From Undaria pinnatifida (Eukaryota > Sar > Phaeophyceae > Laminariales > Alariaceae), in assembly GCA_012845835.1 (NCBI GenBank), contig JABAKD010000004.1, forward strand, positions 10,799,022 through 10,863,021: a stretch of 64,000 nucleotides of DNA, in the 5' to 3' direction. The notes beneath the pieces are model-generated. The model saw only the letters and a program-made list of their open reading frames with translations, searched no databases and was not told the origin of the DNA. A program made the position numbers and the translations under genes. This document shows, piece by piece, positions 12,628-27,152 of this stretch (position 1 is its first letter; the number at the start of each line of letters is the position of its first letter).

Positions 12628-15600
12628 CTGTTGCTGCCGCTGCTGCTCAAGCAGCTGCCGCCGCTCCTGCTGCTGCTGCTGCCGCCGCTGCTGCTGTTGC
12701 TGCAGCTGTTGCTGGGATGGTTGCGGGGGAGAGGGGAGGGGTAGCCCAAGGGGTGCGAAAGGCTGGTGCTTGCAGGTAGGGCAAGTCCACACGCCGTGCC
12801 GTTTCTGCGATCGGGGTTTCCAACAACAAAGAAGCGAGATTAGAGAAGGGAGAGGGCATGGGGGCGGAGGGGGGGGGGCACTAAAGAGGGAGAGGGAGCG
12901 CGGGGGAGCATAAGAGGAGGCCTAGCGGCCGGGCTTCAAGAGGATGCTCGACCACGCTCGGCGGCAGGCGTACCGATGGCTGCCATCACCAATTGGGGGT
13001 GCCGAGTGACTCAATATTCTAGCCGATCAAACGCAGAATGGCGGATAGCCCAGAAAATAAGACCCCCACTCTAGCATCTAGCTTGTAAAAATAACAGATC
13101 GGTCACAGCGGATAGTCGAGTAAACTGTTCTCCGTTTTACGCTGTCGCCAAAAAGATTGATCGCCACGGATAGCCGAGGAACACCGTCACACAAAAATAA
13201 CAAAAAAAAAGCGACAAAACACAATTCAAACCAAAAAAAACGGCTGCAAAAAAACCTGCAAAACCAGAAAAAACAAACAGAGAAAAAATAAAATCACCCC
13301 CCCCCACCCCCCCCCCCCCCCCCCCTGAACCAAAAGAAAAAAAAAACACCACACCTGCACACTTACCCTCGATTGCCCCGCCAAGAGAAGGCACTCCACG
13401 TGTCGTGGACGGTGGCACACCGCGCACCGCAGCGCGGGCCACACCTCCTCCTCCCCCTCCCCCGCCGCTGCCGCCGCTGCCGCCGCAGCAGCGGCTTTCT
13501 TGCTCCCCTTCCCTTTCTTAGTTGGGGTTTTCTTAACCTTAGCCTCCGGGTCAGCGTTGGCCCCGCACGCCAGGCAGAGAACCTCCCATGGGGGTGGGGC
13601 GGAGAGGAAGTCCTCCATAGTTTCTCTAGGAAGCGCGGCGGTTCTCTCCTGGACAACGGTCAAAAGCCGCTCCTGATAGGATTGGGTTTGGTTTGAAGAG
13701 GGGAGGGGGGGGGGGGGGGGGGAAGGAACTTTTGAGGAAACGTTTGGGGAGTGGGAGTGTACGGAACGAGCGGGGAGAACAGAAGATCTGGGATATGAAT
13801 TCCATCTTGTACAGACACGAAAAAAAACTTGACCCACAACAAATTGCATTCCTACCTTGTACAGGCGCTCCAGCTGCTCCTTGAAGTGCTCCGCTGCTAT
13901 CCACAAGGGCGACCCATCATGATTGAACTTCTGGGCGTTCTTCCAGACCTATCGACGATAAAACGGACAGAAGAACGGAGAGAGGCGTTTCGGAGGTGGG
14001 AAGTGCGGTGGGGGGTGGGGGGGAACAAAAGCCGAACCCCCCGAGAGGACCCACATACGTAAGGTACAACCTGCCCCAGTCAACCCTACTAAAGCTGGCA
14101 AATGAAGGCATTTCAGGGAGTTGTCACACTACAAGTACAGCAATTAAAAAAAAAAATGGCTTGACAGACTCTTGTTGTAACCATAACAGACTCTTGTTGT
14201 GCCCGTACCGACGAGGCTTTAGTGCATTGCGTCGGCCGTACGCCCGCGGCCGTGGCTCATTTTTTATGACGGACCGCCATCAGCCGTTTTTTCACCACAC
14301 CCGCCATCCCACCCTATCCCAGCCGACCACACCCCACCCGACTCACGAGCTTCATGTCCCGGTAGAAGGACACATGGTCGAACGGGGCCGTGACTGTCTC
14401 GAACGAAAGGCCGTACGCCTCCGGCCACTCCCAAGCCCCCGTATCCGGCGCCGCCGCCACCACCGGCTGCTGCTGCTGCTCTTGGCCCCGGCCCACTCCC
14501 GCATCACACCCCGGGAAACCCCCATCTGCCGCGAAGGCAACAGAATTACTGCCGCCACCACCACCGTCACCACCCCTACCGCCGGCAGCCTCCTGGTTAG
14601 CATCGATGGCAAGAGTATCACCTGCCTCCGCAGCAGCAGCAGCAGCCGCAGAAGCTTCATTACGAGAAAAACCTCCACCATCGCCACCCCCAGCCCCACC
14701 CTTGCCCCCATCCCCGCCAATAACGTCACCGTTAGCCCCATAAAATTCCCCGCCAAAACCGCCGCCGCCGCCGCGCGACTCTTCCGGTCGACCCCGCTCC
14801 CACCCCTCCCGTCTCCCGTTAAAGCAAGCCTCCATACTGCCGTCAACGCCCTCGACGTTGGCGAAAAAGCTCGCATGTCCGTAGGCAACCCCTGTCCCCC
14901 CCCCCGTCGCGGAAGAAAAAGACGACTTGGAAACCCTTGGGCTAGCGTCAGAGATGCCCTCAGCTTGGCGCGATGCGGCCAAAAAATTGCTCGCAACTGC
15001 CTCCACGCCACCACAATCACCACCAAAACCACCACCGCCACCACCACCACTAAAATTACCCCCGCCGTCACCACCACCAACTCTACCGCCACCGCCTCCA
15101 CCGTTGATGCTCAGGTCAACCCCGTTCGAGATTGGATCAAAGTTATCACCAGAAATACCGTGGCTGGGTCGGGGTTGGTGTTGATGTTGGCGTTGGTGTT
15201 GTTGGTTTCGGTTTTGTTGCTGGTGTTGTTGTTGGTGGTGTTGGTGCTGGGTTTGGTGCTGGTGCTCGTGTTGGTTCGAACGCTCGCTCTGGTGTGGCTG
15301 TTGGTTTTCATATTCATATTGCTGCTGCTGCTCCTGGGATCCCGCTAAAAACCACGCTTCCATCGCTGCGGGTGCCTCTGCGGGGGGCAACACAGGAGCG
15401 GGCTCCGGCTGGGGCTCGGGCGGAGGGGGAGCAGCGACATCTTCAGGATAGAGGCCCCCGAACGCTCCAAGCTTAACTTTGTAGTACATCGTCTGCAGGT
15501 CCATGGGTCGCTTGATCATTACTGCGTAGAGGGGGTAGCTGCTCGGCATAACGCCGAAATAGTGGAGGGTGGGGGGGGTGGGGGCGAGAGCGTAGCGTGT

Positions 15601-18600
15601 AGGGAGGGGGCGGGGCGGGGTTGGCTGGCTTCCGATAAGCACTGGCTATCAACCATTGCCTCATTTTAATGTGAAATACGTTGCCGACTACTGTGTACAA
15701 AATGGGTCATTAACTCGCCGCTTTCGCCTGTCCCAACCCAATAATGTCATGTCGATGGAAGCCGGCACCATGTTAAAAGACAAACCGAAGGCGTTAAGAC
15801 ATACCCGCACCTGGTACCACTGCAACATACGCACGCAACGTAGGTATCGGCAATAAAATGAAAGCGTTGGATCTCTCATCACCTGACAAGGTCAACGGGC
15901 TCGAGGAAAGCCAGGAAGAGCTGCTGTTGCGCCAAGAGGCGAATGATGAGCCTAAAGAACGGAAGGAAGGTCCATTGGGGGAGGGCGGGAGAGCGGAAGG
16001 AAGATCCATTGGGGGAGGACGGGAGGGCGTTACGTCTTTTGATGATTTAGAAGGGAAAATACAGCAACACAAACACTGGCAAGATAACAGCATCGGCCAC
16101 TGGTTGGAGGGTCGCACAATTCGAATCAGAACAACCTGCAGGAGCTAGTATAACACGGGCGCAGGACGGTCCTATTCGTCCCAAATCGCCCTAACAAACA
16201 AGCAAACACGCAAACAAGCAAACAAACACAGTACACCAACCAAGCAATCAAGCAACCAACCAATCGACATACCAACTAAAATCACCCACCCACCCATAAT
16301 CGACATATCAACCAAAACCACCCACCCATCGATCCACCCACCCACCCACCGATCAACCACCCGCCCAAGCAACCAACCAAAACTCAACCACCACCCCAAC
16401 CCTCCCTCACATCGCAATTTGAGTCAGCTCCACCACCGAACCATCCGTAGCAACCACGCTAATCCCCGGAGTCCCCGCACCAGCACCGCCCTCCCTAGCC
16501 ACTTCTAACGCCCCTCCCCCCTCCCCGCCAGCACCACCCGCAACTCCATTGCCCTCACGGGGCGCCGCCTCCCCCCAATCCCCCGAGGAACTGCGAACGC
16601 GGTTACTGCCAGTAGCCGCCTTTTGGCCTGTCCCTGCGCGTGCCAGCGAGGCTTTGGCGTTGGCTGCGGAGAGAGAGGGGGCGGAAGCTTCGTCGGCTTT
16701 GCACTTCGGGCAAAGAAACTCGCCGTCTGGAACCTGCGTTGCATCCGGAGGGGGGGGTGGGGAGAAGGGTGTTGCATGTGGAGGATGGGGAGGGGGGGGC
16801 ATTTGGAGAAAGGGTAAGGCCAGAGGGGGGGGCGGCCGTTGTATTCGAAGTAGGGGTACGTGCAGAGGCACGGGGGGGAGGGGGGTGGGTGTTGCATTAT
16901 GAAGAGGGGTAAGGGCGGGGGCAGCGGACCGGGGGACTTGTGTTGCATTCGGAGGAAGGGTAAGGCCTCAGCACCCTGCACGCTATCAGCACCCTGCACG
17001 TTTTTTGTTCGTTACTATTGTTACAAGAGAAGGGCACGGGAGATCAGCACCCTGCGGGCTTTCTATTCGATTGTTCCGTATTTTCGTGGTTTCCACACTG
17101 CGCGTTTTTCGATCGGTTCATTTTCCAGGTTTGTGTCCGTACCTTTTTGAGCTTGGGCTCAAGGCAGAACATGTGAATCTCCCGATCACAGCGGTCGCAG
17201 ATGAGTGTTTTGTTAGGGTTGTCGTCGCGCCCACACAGGGCACACCCCTCCGACCAAGGGACCCTCGCCAGCAACGCCTGTCGAAAAATGGAAAGCCCGG
17301 GACCCCCCCGACGGAGGAGCAAAAACAACGTACACACAACAGGCAATGAAGGCCAGGATTGACCTATGTCATGCAGGATTGTTTGCGCGCGAAAACCATC
17401 AGCGGTGCAAAAACGAAAACACATGGCCATGACAGAAGCCGCGGCCACTTGTATATACCCGACAGCAGCATTAGAAACCATATTACCATACCAAAACAGC
17501 ACGACGTACAGAATACCAAGCTGCACATAAAACGTGCAATATAAGGAGTTACAAGTACAGTCGAAGGCGCTTTCCTACGGGAGACGCTAGGCCAACCTGT
17601 GTCACCGCAACAAAACGTTGTTACCCACCCGCACCTCAGTCGAACGGAGAAAGAGCCCTCGTCGCATTCCCCAACCCTGAGGAAAAAAAAGTCGTTCAAA
17701 AAGAAAAGGACACCTCCATCCACAACAGACGCCGCTGTCAATCCGCCTACCTGGATGTGCTTTTCCGTCAGTCCGCCGTTTGCGTGTTCCCAATCCGGGC
17801 CGCTGGAAGCCCAGGGGGGTGCGGTGCCCTCAAGGTCAGCGAAGTGGAGAGCGGCCAGCAGCTCCTCCGGAACTCCGTCCTCGCCTTCCGCCTTCCTCTT
17901 GCCCTTGTCCTCCTTCGGGCTGTTTGTATTTAAAAAAGAAAACACGATTCGATAGGTTGGTGTTCGTGTTGAGTTGGGATGTAGCAATGGGGCGCGGGGG
18001 GGGTAATCCTTTTACCACTGCAAAAATGAAACAAACCGAAAAAAAAACAAAACGTTCTTGAAACGAAGGCGCAGTTTCAAAGGGGAACAAAAACTTTCAC
18101 ATCGAACGAAATTCGCAACACAAGTTCCATGTGGTTTGTTCCCAAAACGTGGTGTTGCACTTCCGACCTCCTCTTTGCCCTTGTCCTTCTCGGAGCTGGA
18201 TTACGTTATTCGAGAGGTTGGTGTTTGTGTTAAGTAGGGATATAGTGAGGGAGGCGACTGATATTGACACCAATAGGTACCAACACCGATACCAAAATCA
18301 ACGGCGACACCAACACCGACACCGACATCGTCACCAGCGCAAACACCAACGCCAATACCCACACCAACACCCGCCAACGCAATAAGTAGCAACACCAACA
18401 CGCACCAGCATCCACACCAACGCACCAGCAACAGAATCAGCACCAACACCAACACCAACACCAACGTCAACACCCTCACCAAAATCAACAAACACCAGAA
18501 ACAAATCCAGCACCAGCACCAGCACCACACCAACACCAACATCCACATCCACAACAACACCGACAGCAACCAGCACCAACACCAACCAATAACGGACACC

Positions 18601-21600
18601 AACCAACGCCACAGATTCCATTTTCATACCAACAACAACAACCTGTACCAACAGTAACGCCAACACCATAATCAACATCGACATCTACAAACAACCCACA
18701 GGACTTGTCCCACCCTCACAAAAAACACTTCTGGTACAACGTGGAAAAAAAAACGAAGAACAAAACACAAATGTGAAACACAAAAAACACGAACAAGAAA
18801 TTGCAAGCAAATATTGCTACAAAAAGTCAGCAAAACAACACTGGAAACAACAACAAGCAACACAACGCCCTACCAGCACACACTAAACACAAAAAAACAC
18901 AAACACGCCTGCTCACCGTTTCGCACGCCAGGGTCCCATGACCCATCTCTCCAGCAAAATGTCAAAAGCCTTGGCAAGCTTGTCCGCCGCCACCCAGACC
19001 TCCGAACCCTCCTTGTTGTAACGCTTCCCGTTCCTCCAAACGAGCCGAACGTCGCTGGCGAACCGCACCACGCTCTGCCCGTAGCTATTCATTACGTGAA
19101 GGTATTACGGGGGACCATAGTAAATAGGACCAAATATTGTTAGTCAAAATAGGGAAATATATTGGTTTTTGTGTGTACCGTAGGTCCTATTTACTATGGT
19201 CCCCCGTAATAGAAAGGTTTTAGGGAGTTGCCGTACGACGGGGGCAGCGTGGAGACGATCAAAAGGGGGAAAATGTGGTGGCGGCAGTGTTTTAAAGGTC
19301 GAGGCCGTTTTTGTCTTGGCAGGCAAAAAACTGTTGCATTACACTACTTACATCATGCATGACCAACTGTTTATTTCGTTGAGGGAAAACGCGTTTTAGG
19401 GCGCTGTCATAAGACAGAGGCAGGGAGACGATCAGAAGCGGGAATACACGATGGTGGTGGTGGTGTTTTAGCGGCCGAGGCCGTTCTTCGCCTTGGAAGG
19501 CAAAAAGCTATATACTCCGGAGTATTTCGTAGAGGGGAAAAGGTGTTTTAGGGCGTCGTCGTACGACGGGGCAGCGTGGAGATGATCAGAAGGGGCAAAC
19601 ATGGTGGTGGTGTTTTAGCGGTCGAGACTTTCGGCCTTGGAAGGCAAAAAACTATTTGGTGGAGGTAAAAAGGCGTTTCTAGGGAGTTGCCGTACCAGGG
19701 GGGTATCAGGGAGACGATCAGGAGGGGCAAAACATGGTGGCGATGGCGGTGCTCTAACGACCTAGGCCGTTGTATGCCTTGGAAGGCAAAAAAGCCGCTT
19801 CATTATGGGGTGCGTACAGGCTTCCATTTATATTTAGTTTGCAGCCGGGCATCGCTGTCGGAGCGCACCACGCTTCGCCCGTAGCTATTTATATCATACA
19901 GTTAATGGGAAGGGGTGGAGAAGATCCAACGGGCGAGGGGAAGGGGGGAACAGATATATTTGGTCGAGGGAAAAGGTGCTTCGAATTGGTTGTGTACTGA
20001 ATGTCGATCGGTAGAAACAACCGTTTAATGAAGAACATGCACACGTCCAGCGGGCTACCCAATTTAAGAGACCAGCGGAACAGGCGGGTGTTACCGCTCT
20101 TTTGCCTGCGCCACTCTTATCTCAGATTGGATACCATGTAGGTCTCAGTATAGGCGTCACAAGGCGTGACAAGCCGATTTGACCGCTCTTGAGTTCGTGT
20201 TTCTTAGTATGGCCGCTCGTAAATCGGGTCCCCCACCGTATGAAACACTCACTGGAGGGCCTCTAGGCGTCGGTCTATTGTCCGCAGATCGCACGGCTCA
20301 TCCACGAATTGATGGTAGTCGGTGAATACCGTCGTGTCGACCGGTCGACGGAAGGCCATGCTCTCCGGGGCCGTGGCCAGGTAACGCACAAGAGCGCGGC
20401 ATCTGCGTAAAAAAGAGGGGGGGGAAATGGAAAACAATAGTAATAATAGTAAGTTAGGCCAAAATATTAAAAAAAAAAAAACGTAAAAACAAATACTTGA
20501 GACCCTTGGTACCTGGTAGAGATATACTCATGTGAAAACATGGGAGGAAACTGGTCAAAAGATCGGGGAAACGATCACCACAATACCCTCTCGCCTCACG
20601 CCTCCCGCCCCTGCCCTCCCGCCTTCCCTCCCCCTCACCTCCTCATGCTGCTCGTCTTGACGCCACGAAGAGAATCCGTGGGTTGCTCCACAACTTTAGC
20701 GGTAGCAGGCTTCGCATCAGCACTACCGCCCACGTCTATCGTCCCACTGCCCGATATAGACGCCGCGCAGATCGGCGGCGGAGGGGTGTCGGTTGCCCTG
20801 ACATTTCGCATTGGCAGCAGCGTTCCTGGGAGCAGCGGCTCGTCTCCTGGGCCAAGCTCTAGCCCAACTACGTCCGAAGGGTTATCGATGAGGTGGTCCA
20901 CAAGGGCCTGGGAGGGGATGGCAAAAAAAGGCGCGGTTTAAGTTGACGAAGTAGTTTTTTTTTGTTTTTATGTGGGTCGGTGTGTTTGGGCACACCGACC
21001 ACAACACCAACACCAACGCCAACCACATCACCAACCACAACAACAACTCCAACAATACAACCAACAACACCATCAAGACATCAACTACAGGACCGACACT
21101 ACCAACATCAACAATAAACACCCCCACCCACACCACTACCAACGCCACCACAAACCAACACTCACACCACCAACACACCAACACCCAACACCCGCACCAA
21201 CACATACGCCAACACCCGCACCAAAACAACACCAACACCCACACCCACATAAATACCTACACTAACACCAACACAAACGCCAACGCAAACACCATCGCCA
21301 ACACCAACACAAAACACTTACGTCTACAACAACACAAAACACCAACGCCAACAGCAAACAAAAAGCGACGCCAACACCAACACCAATACCAGTACCCTCA
21401 CCCACACCAACGCCAACACCAACACCAACGCCATACCTCCGCCCAACCCCCCCCACTCCCCACCATAACCCCGCCACCCACCCCTCCCCTATACTTCAGG
21501 GACAGCTTACCGATATCTCAAGAGCTAATAAAATATACCAGCATCAAGAATACCGCACGTACACCCAGCATTCGTCACCGTATCCGCACCTGCGCACGTC

Positions 21601-24600
21601 CCCTTTCTTCAGCTTACCTCCAACGCGATGTCTTTCGTGTAGCGCGCGGTAAACGCTTTGTAGACGTCAGGGCTGATTGACCGAGCCATTGCCTCAAGGG
21701 CGAAATTCGGCGCAGACTGGCCCTTGTTGATCTCGATGGCTTCCTACACTCCCGGGTAACGGGGAATACCGATAGAGGATTAGGGAGGAAATATTGAGTT
21801 AGTAGCACGTAGCCCTAAAGCGATAAAAACAAGGGAATGGAAGATAGATTTGGCGAGTGGAGTGAGCTGAGGGTTTAGGGAAGGGGATTCACTTGCGCGT
21901 GGCCATGGAGCGTTTAAAACGAGTCACGAACGACAGATAGAGCCGATCCAACGAACGATTGGGAACTAGGAAGGGAACCGTTGCTAGCACGTAAACCATT
22001 CAAGCGTTCAAAACTAGGAGATGACCAACGTGTTCGAGACCGGTCTTAAATATGCAGTCCACCACATGTTCAACGTTGACCGGGAGACCCGTCTTAAATA
22101 TGTAGTCCACCACACGTTCAACGTAATAGACGGTGTAAAAATAGCCAAGAAACATCCCGCCACCAAATAAACAACCAATGAGCCAGTCCAGCAAGAAAAA
22201 AATAAAAATGTTCCACTCTTGAACCGCCATTCAAATTAGGATGCATAGCCGCCGCTACTACGACCGAACAACGTAAAATCAGGACCAAATACGGTAAGAT
22301 AAAACATGGGAATACATAGTTTTTCGTGGATATCGTGGGTCCTCATGACCATGGCTCTTTGTAATAGCCACTCGCGCAGCAGGATGCCATAAACTTGTGT
22401 AGGTTGGTTGAGAACTAGGCCAATGGTTGGCTGAATCTCAGCCGGCGGTCGAGGAACCCGGCTTCAGCCAACTCGAAAGGAGTCCCAACTTTTTGGCGTT
22501 TTAATGCTTTTACACCTGGAAAACATTTTTTTTTACAAATGCACTTGAAGTTAGTATAGGGAGGGATTTTCGGGCTCTATAAGAACAACGCTTGAAATAA
22601 CGCCCTTACCTCGATGACCTTCTTGACCTGGACGGCGTTTTTTGTCGGGACTCGCATAGCGGTCAGGAGGGCGGCAACCCAGTGGGGGGCGACGGGAATG
22701 GCGTGAACGTGGGTCAAGAACCTGGAACCATGAGCACGAAGCGCATCAGGAAACCAGACAGACAGATATACAGAAAAAAGAGAGGGGAGGAGGAAACATT
22801 AGCATAACGATCCCGAAAAACAGGTGCTATGGATGCCTTCTCAAGTGATAATTGTGGTCTTGTCACTCGTATAGTGCGAGCGCGTAGCCAAACAAGTGAT
22901 CTTCCGTATAGCACGCATGGTACCACACCCCCTGCGACGAAAATCGGGGGGGGGGGGGGCGGGGTTCTCCAAACGGGCAGGCAAACCCAACGTGGCTTCG
23001 GAAAATACTCCGAAGTATATATCAATACACGCGTCGATCGGCGTTTGTACTCCCCCCGCGGTCGAGAAACCAGCTTGGAAAAATTCCGAGGGGGTGTGCT
23101 ATCTTGGGTATTCGCATTTCATGGGTAGGCTGCTGAGCGCGCGGGCTCCGTCCTCGGCCCCAACGTCTGCAATTCAGTGAAGCGACTGCCGCGGGTGTCA
23201 ACACAACACAAGCCAGGGGCTACAAACGCAATCCCACCTCTTGATGTTCTGGGACCCGTACTTGGACGATATTCCTGTGCCGGAGCTGGGGAGCTGCAGC
23301 CCCAGAACGGACGACAGTTGCCCGCCCGTCTTGTAGTTATCCCCTCCCCCTGCCACACCGTAGCGCGCAATCCTCGCCAGGTTTTCCTGTACATGGTGGG
23401 TTGAGATGCTGTCAGGAAATTTGGTGCTGTGTACCTTTGCAACATAGCCTACACCAGCAACAGCAAATACACTAAAATTGACACCAACACCAGCACCAAC
23501 ACACAACACAAACACCACTACCAACACCAGCACCAACACACAACACAAACACCACAACCAACACCAGCAACACATCAATTAACACAACACCAACACTGAC
23601 AGCATCACCTCCACTTCCAGCGCCAACACCATCACCAACACCCCCATCGCCACCACACAAGAGCCACCACGTCAATGATCATTCCATCAAACACCCCAAC
23701 GTGTCAACCCCACACATCCTCATATGTCACCTGCACCCCCCCCACCAACGTAAAAACCACTTCACTCACCCGCTCCACGCTCTTAGTATTCTCCTCGCGC
23801 CACTTCTCCAAGCGCAATCGCAGCGCCCTCAACACCGCCGCGTCTGGCTCAGCCGTCGCCCCCCCGTCCTCCTCCTCCTCCTCCTCCTCGCTAGCCTCGC
23901 TAGCCGCTCCAGGTTTCCCCCCCTCCCCCTTCCCATCAGCGCCCTTCCCCCCCGCCGCGGACCCAGCTTCCTGCTTAAGTTTCTGCGCCGCCGCGGTTCC
24001 TCGAGCTAACCCCGCGGCTGCTTTTTCGGCAGCTTGCGCTGCTGCTTTTTCCGCCGCCCTTTCTGCCGCGGCTTCCGCTGCGGCTGCCATCGCGGCTACC
24101 CGAGTGGACGTCCCCAAGAGAGCCCTCGCCGGGGTCAACTTGGCGTCGCGGCCTATTGAGGAACGCCTCCCTGTCCGGCCGGTGGGGGTGGTTGGTGCTG
24201 CAGGGGGTGGCGGTGAACCCGCTGTAGTTTCCGTTTCTCCTTCTCCTGAGGATGGCGCTGCTTCTCCTGCTTCTTCTGCCGCTGACACTGCTGCGTCCGC
24301 TGTTGCTTCCGCTGTCGCCGACTCTGTAGCTGACTCTGTCGCTGGTTCTTTAGCTGACGCTCCCGCCGTACCTGTCCCCGTGTCGGCTACCACCTTCGCG
24401 GACACCGACGCTGTTCCTGACGCTGTCACTGACGAACCTGTTTCAGTCCTCCCCGCCGGCGCCGCCGGTGGGTTTTTATGCCTCTCTGCTGCGATGGGAC
24501 TTTCTCCCGTTGTCGTCGCGGTGGCCGCAGCGTCAGCTGAGGCGGGAGCGGTGGCAGGTTCGCCGTTGGGTGGTAACGCAAAGCACTTCCCGGTATCCGT

Positions 24601-27045
24601 CGCAACTTCCGCACCAGCGTTACCAACCGCAGTCGAATTCGCAGCAGCAGCAGCGGCAGAAGCAACGCATGCCGCAGCACCATCAGCACCGGGAGCCGAA
24701 GGGGCGGCCGCAGCACCAGGGGCTGCAGCAGCATCAGAAGCTGCGGAAGGCGAACCAGCATCAGCAGTTTTACCAGCTTCAGCAGCCTTAGCCTTCGCGA
24801 CGGCCTCAACAGCAGCAGCAGCTTCCGCAGCCTCAGCCTCAGCTTCCGCCTCCTCTTCAGCAGCCTTAGCAGCAGCAGCCCTTTCCGCCCGCGCCGCCAC
24901 CGATGCCGCCGCCGCGGCCCTCGCTTTCGCCGCCTTCGCCGCCCGAGCAGCAGACATCGCCGTAACCGCCGCCTTAATGTTGGCAGCTTTAACCTTAGCC
25001 GCAGCCTCCGCCGCAGCCTCCGCAGCGGCGGCAGCCTCGGCTGGATCTAAATCCGGGCTATCCTCGGATTCCGCTGCCGGCTGGCCTGCCGCAGCACGTC
25101 TTTCAGTCGTTGATTCCCGCTTGGCGGATCCTCGTTTCCCCGATTCAGGGTTCTCCGATCCCGAGTTCTCCAATGATTTTGAAGATGGAGGTTTCCCGGC
25201 GGCGGAGGCGGCAGCGGCGGTCGCTGCATCCGTATCGGTGTCAGCGGCACCGCTAGTGTCACCGTCCCCGGTCATCGATCTCTTTTTCCGGCCAGGACGT
25301 TTGCCGGTCGGCACGTACGCCGGCTTCTTCTTCACGGTAGGTTTCGTCTTCTTCTTCTTGCTCCCTCGCGGAACCTTGTCGGCGTTGCCTGCCCCCCCGC
25401 CCCCGACGGAAAAAGAAAATGGTGGCGCCATCAAAAAAAGAAAACGAAGACGTGGCATTTCGAAAAAAGAAGGACGATCATATGGCATCATCAAAACGAA
25501 ATACGACCACGTGACGTCATCAAAACATACCTCAGGTATATAATCACACCATCGTATGGGGACGTACCATCTTAGGATGAGAGGGGAGGGTGAAGGGAGA
25601 GGGAGGGGGAGTTTGAGGGAGGGAGGGAGGGGGGGGGGAGGGTAGAGGGGAAGGGATAGGGGGCAGGGGGGGTAGCGAGGCTGGGAAAAGAGGGAAGGAA
25701 GCGACAAAATAGGAGCCGAGGAGTTCAGGAGTGGAGGCGAGGGGGGGGGGGGGGCGGGTAAAGACCTCTCTACGGACCTCCTGTCCCGACACGAAAACTC
25801 GTATTACTGGAGGCATCCGGTTTGGGGTGTGCGGAGGCACGGTTGCATATTTACACTCGGTGTCTAACTAGGCCTGTCCCACAATCGGGTAACAAGAAAT
25901 GGACCGCGATCCCCACAAGTCGTCCGTGAAATTCTCCCACAGACTCGCACCTACAAACAGATGCGCCTCAACCCGACTACCCACCCCAAGGCCACCGGCC
26001 GGACCCTTCGGGTTCCGACCTCCACGCTTACCGGTGATGCTCTTCAGAAAACCGGGTCCGCGCCTGGAGTCGTGCTGGGCGTCAAGCCAAGCGCAAGCTG
26101 GAGACATGTGCTGAGGCTCAATTTTTCCGCCCTTCCCGTGCTTTTTCCGGGCCGCTTTTCCCTGCGCGGCCTGACACCGCCACCAAAACAAGAGGCGCAA
26201 ATCCACAGAACGCGTGGATACGAATGGCTTACGTGGTTACACATCGTGTGGCAACGAAGCGGTACTACCTAGGGGAAGGGGACCTGGTACCCACAGTATT
26301 GAAATTAACTAATCAATTAAACGCTGTGTTTTTCAAGGGACAGGGGTTGGTAATAAAAACAATGAAAACGAGGGATGCACTATTGCTTGCGTAATAAAAT
26401 AACAGCTCACCTGGGACTGGGACGGTGCGCCCGACGTATCGCCAAATATAGCGTCTTGTTCCGCCCAATTCAGGAGTAGAGCCGAAACGGATTGCCTTGC
26501 AAACTCCGGCCAAGTCAACTATAACAATATCAAAAAAGAAACCAAAGCGTTGTGCACAAAACGGAAGGAGAAGCGCGCGAGGAGGGGAGGTGGGGAGGTG
26601 TTAGGGATGGTTGTGTGTTGAGTAAGAAATACAATGCGTGCCTTCCTCGTCTGTCGTCCCGGCAGGACTAAAGGATTGCCGAGAGAGAGAAAAATATGTA
26701 CGTCACGTGAAGCAAACACAGACAATGGAATTTATCATGACTTGAATGTCAAGGAGAGCACCACCAACAACGTTGACCACGACAGCAGCAACAACAACAA
26801 CACCACCCACAACACCAACACCTAATACTAACAACAAGCACAGCAACAACACCAACACCAACACCAACACCGACACCAGCACCAACACCACCACCACCAC
26901 CACCACTACCACCACCACCACCACCAACGACAACGACAACGACAACAACGACAACAACACCAGCACCCGCACCAGCACCAGCACCAACACCACCACCACC
27001 ACCACCACCAACGACAACAACAACGACAACGACAACACCAACACC

Positions 27046-27116
<71 letters not shown>

Positions 27117-27120
27117 CACC

Positions 27121-27152
<32 letters not shown>

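Noticed and set aside
25533..25572. A 40-bp candidate exon before exon 6 (acceptor ATCCTAAG, donor CTGAG|GTATG)
   Set aside because: Its length fits the phase, but read in the required phase 0 it contains a stop; the segment at 26,032-26,170 fits without stops.
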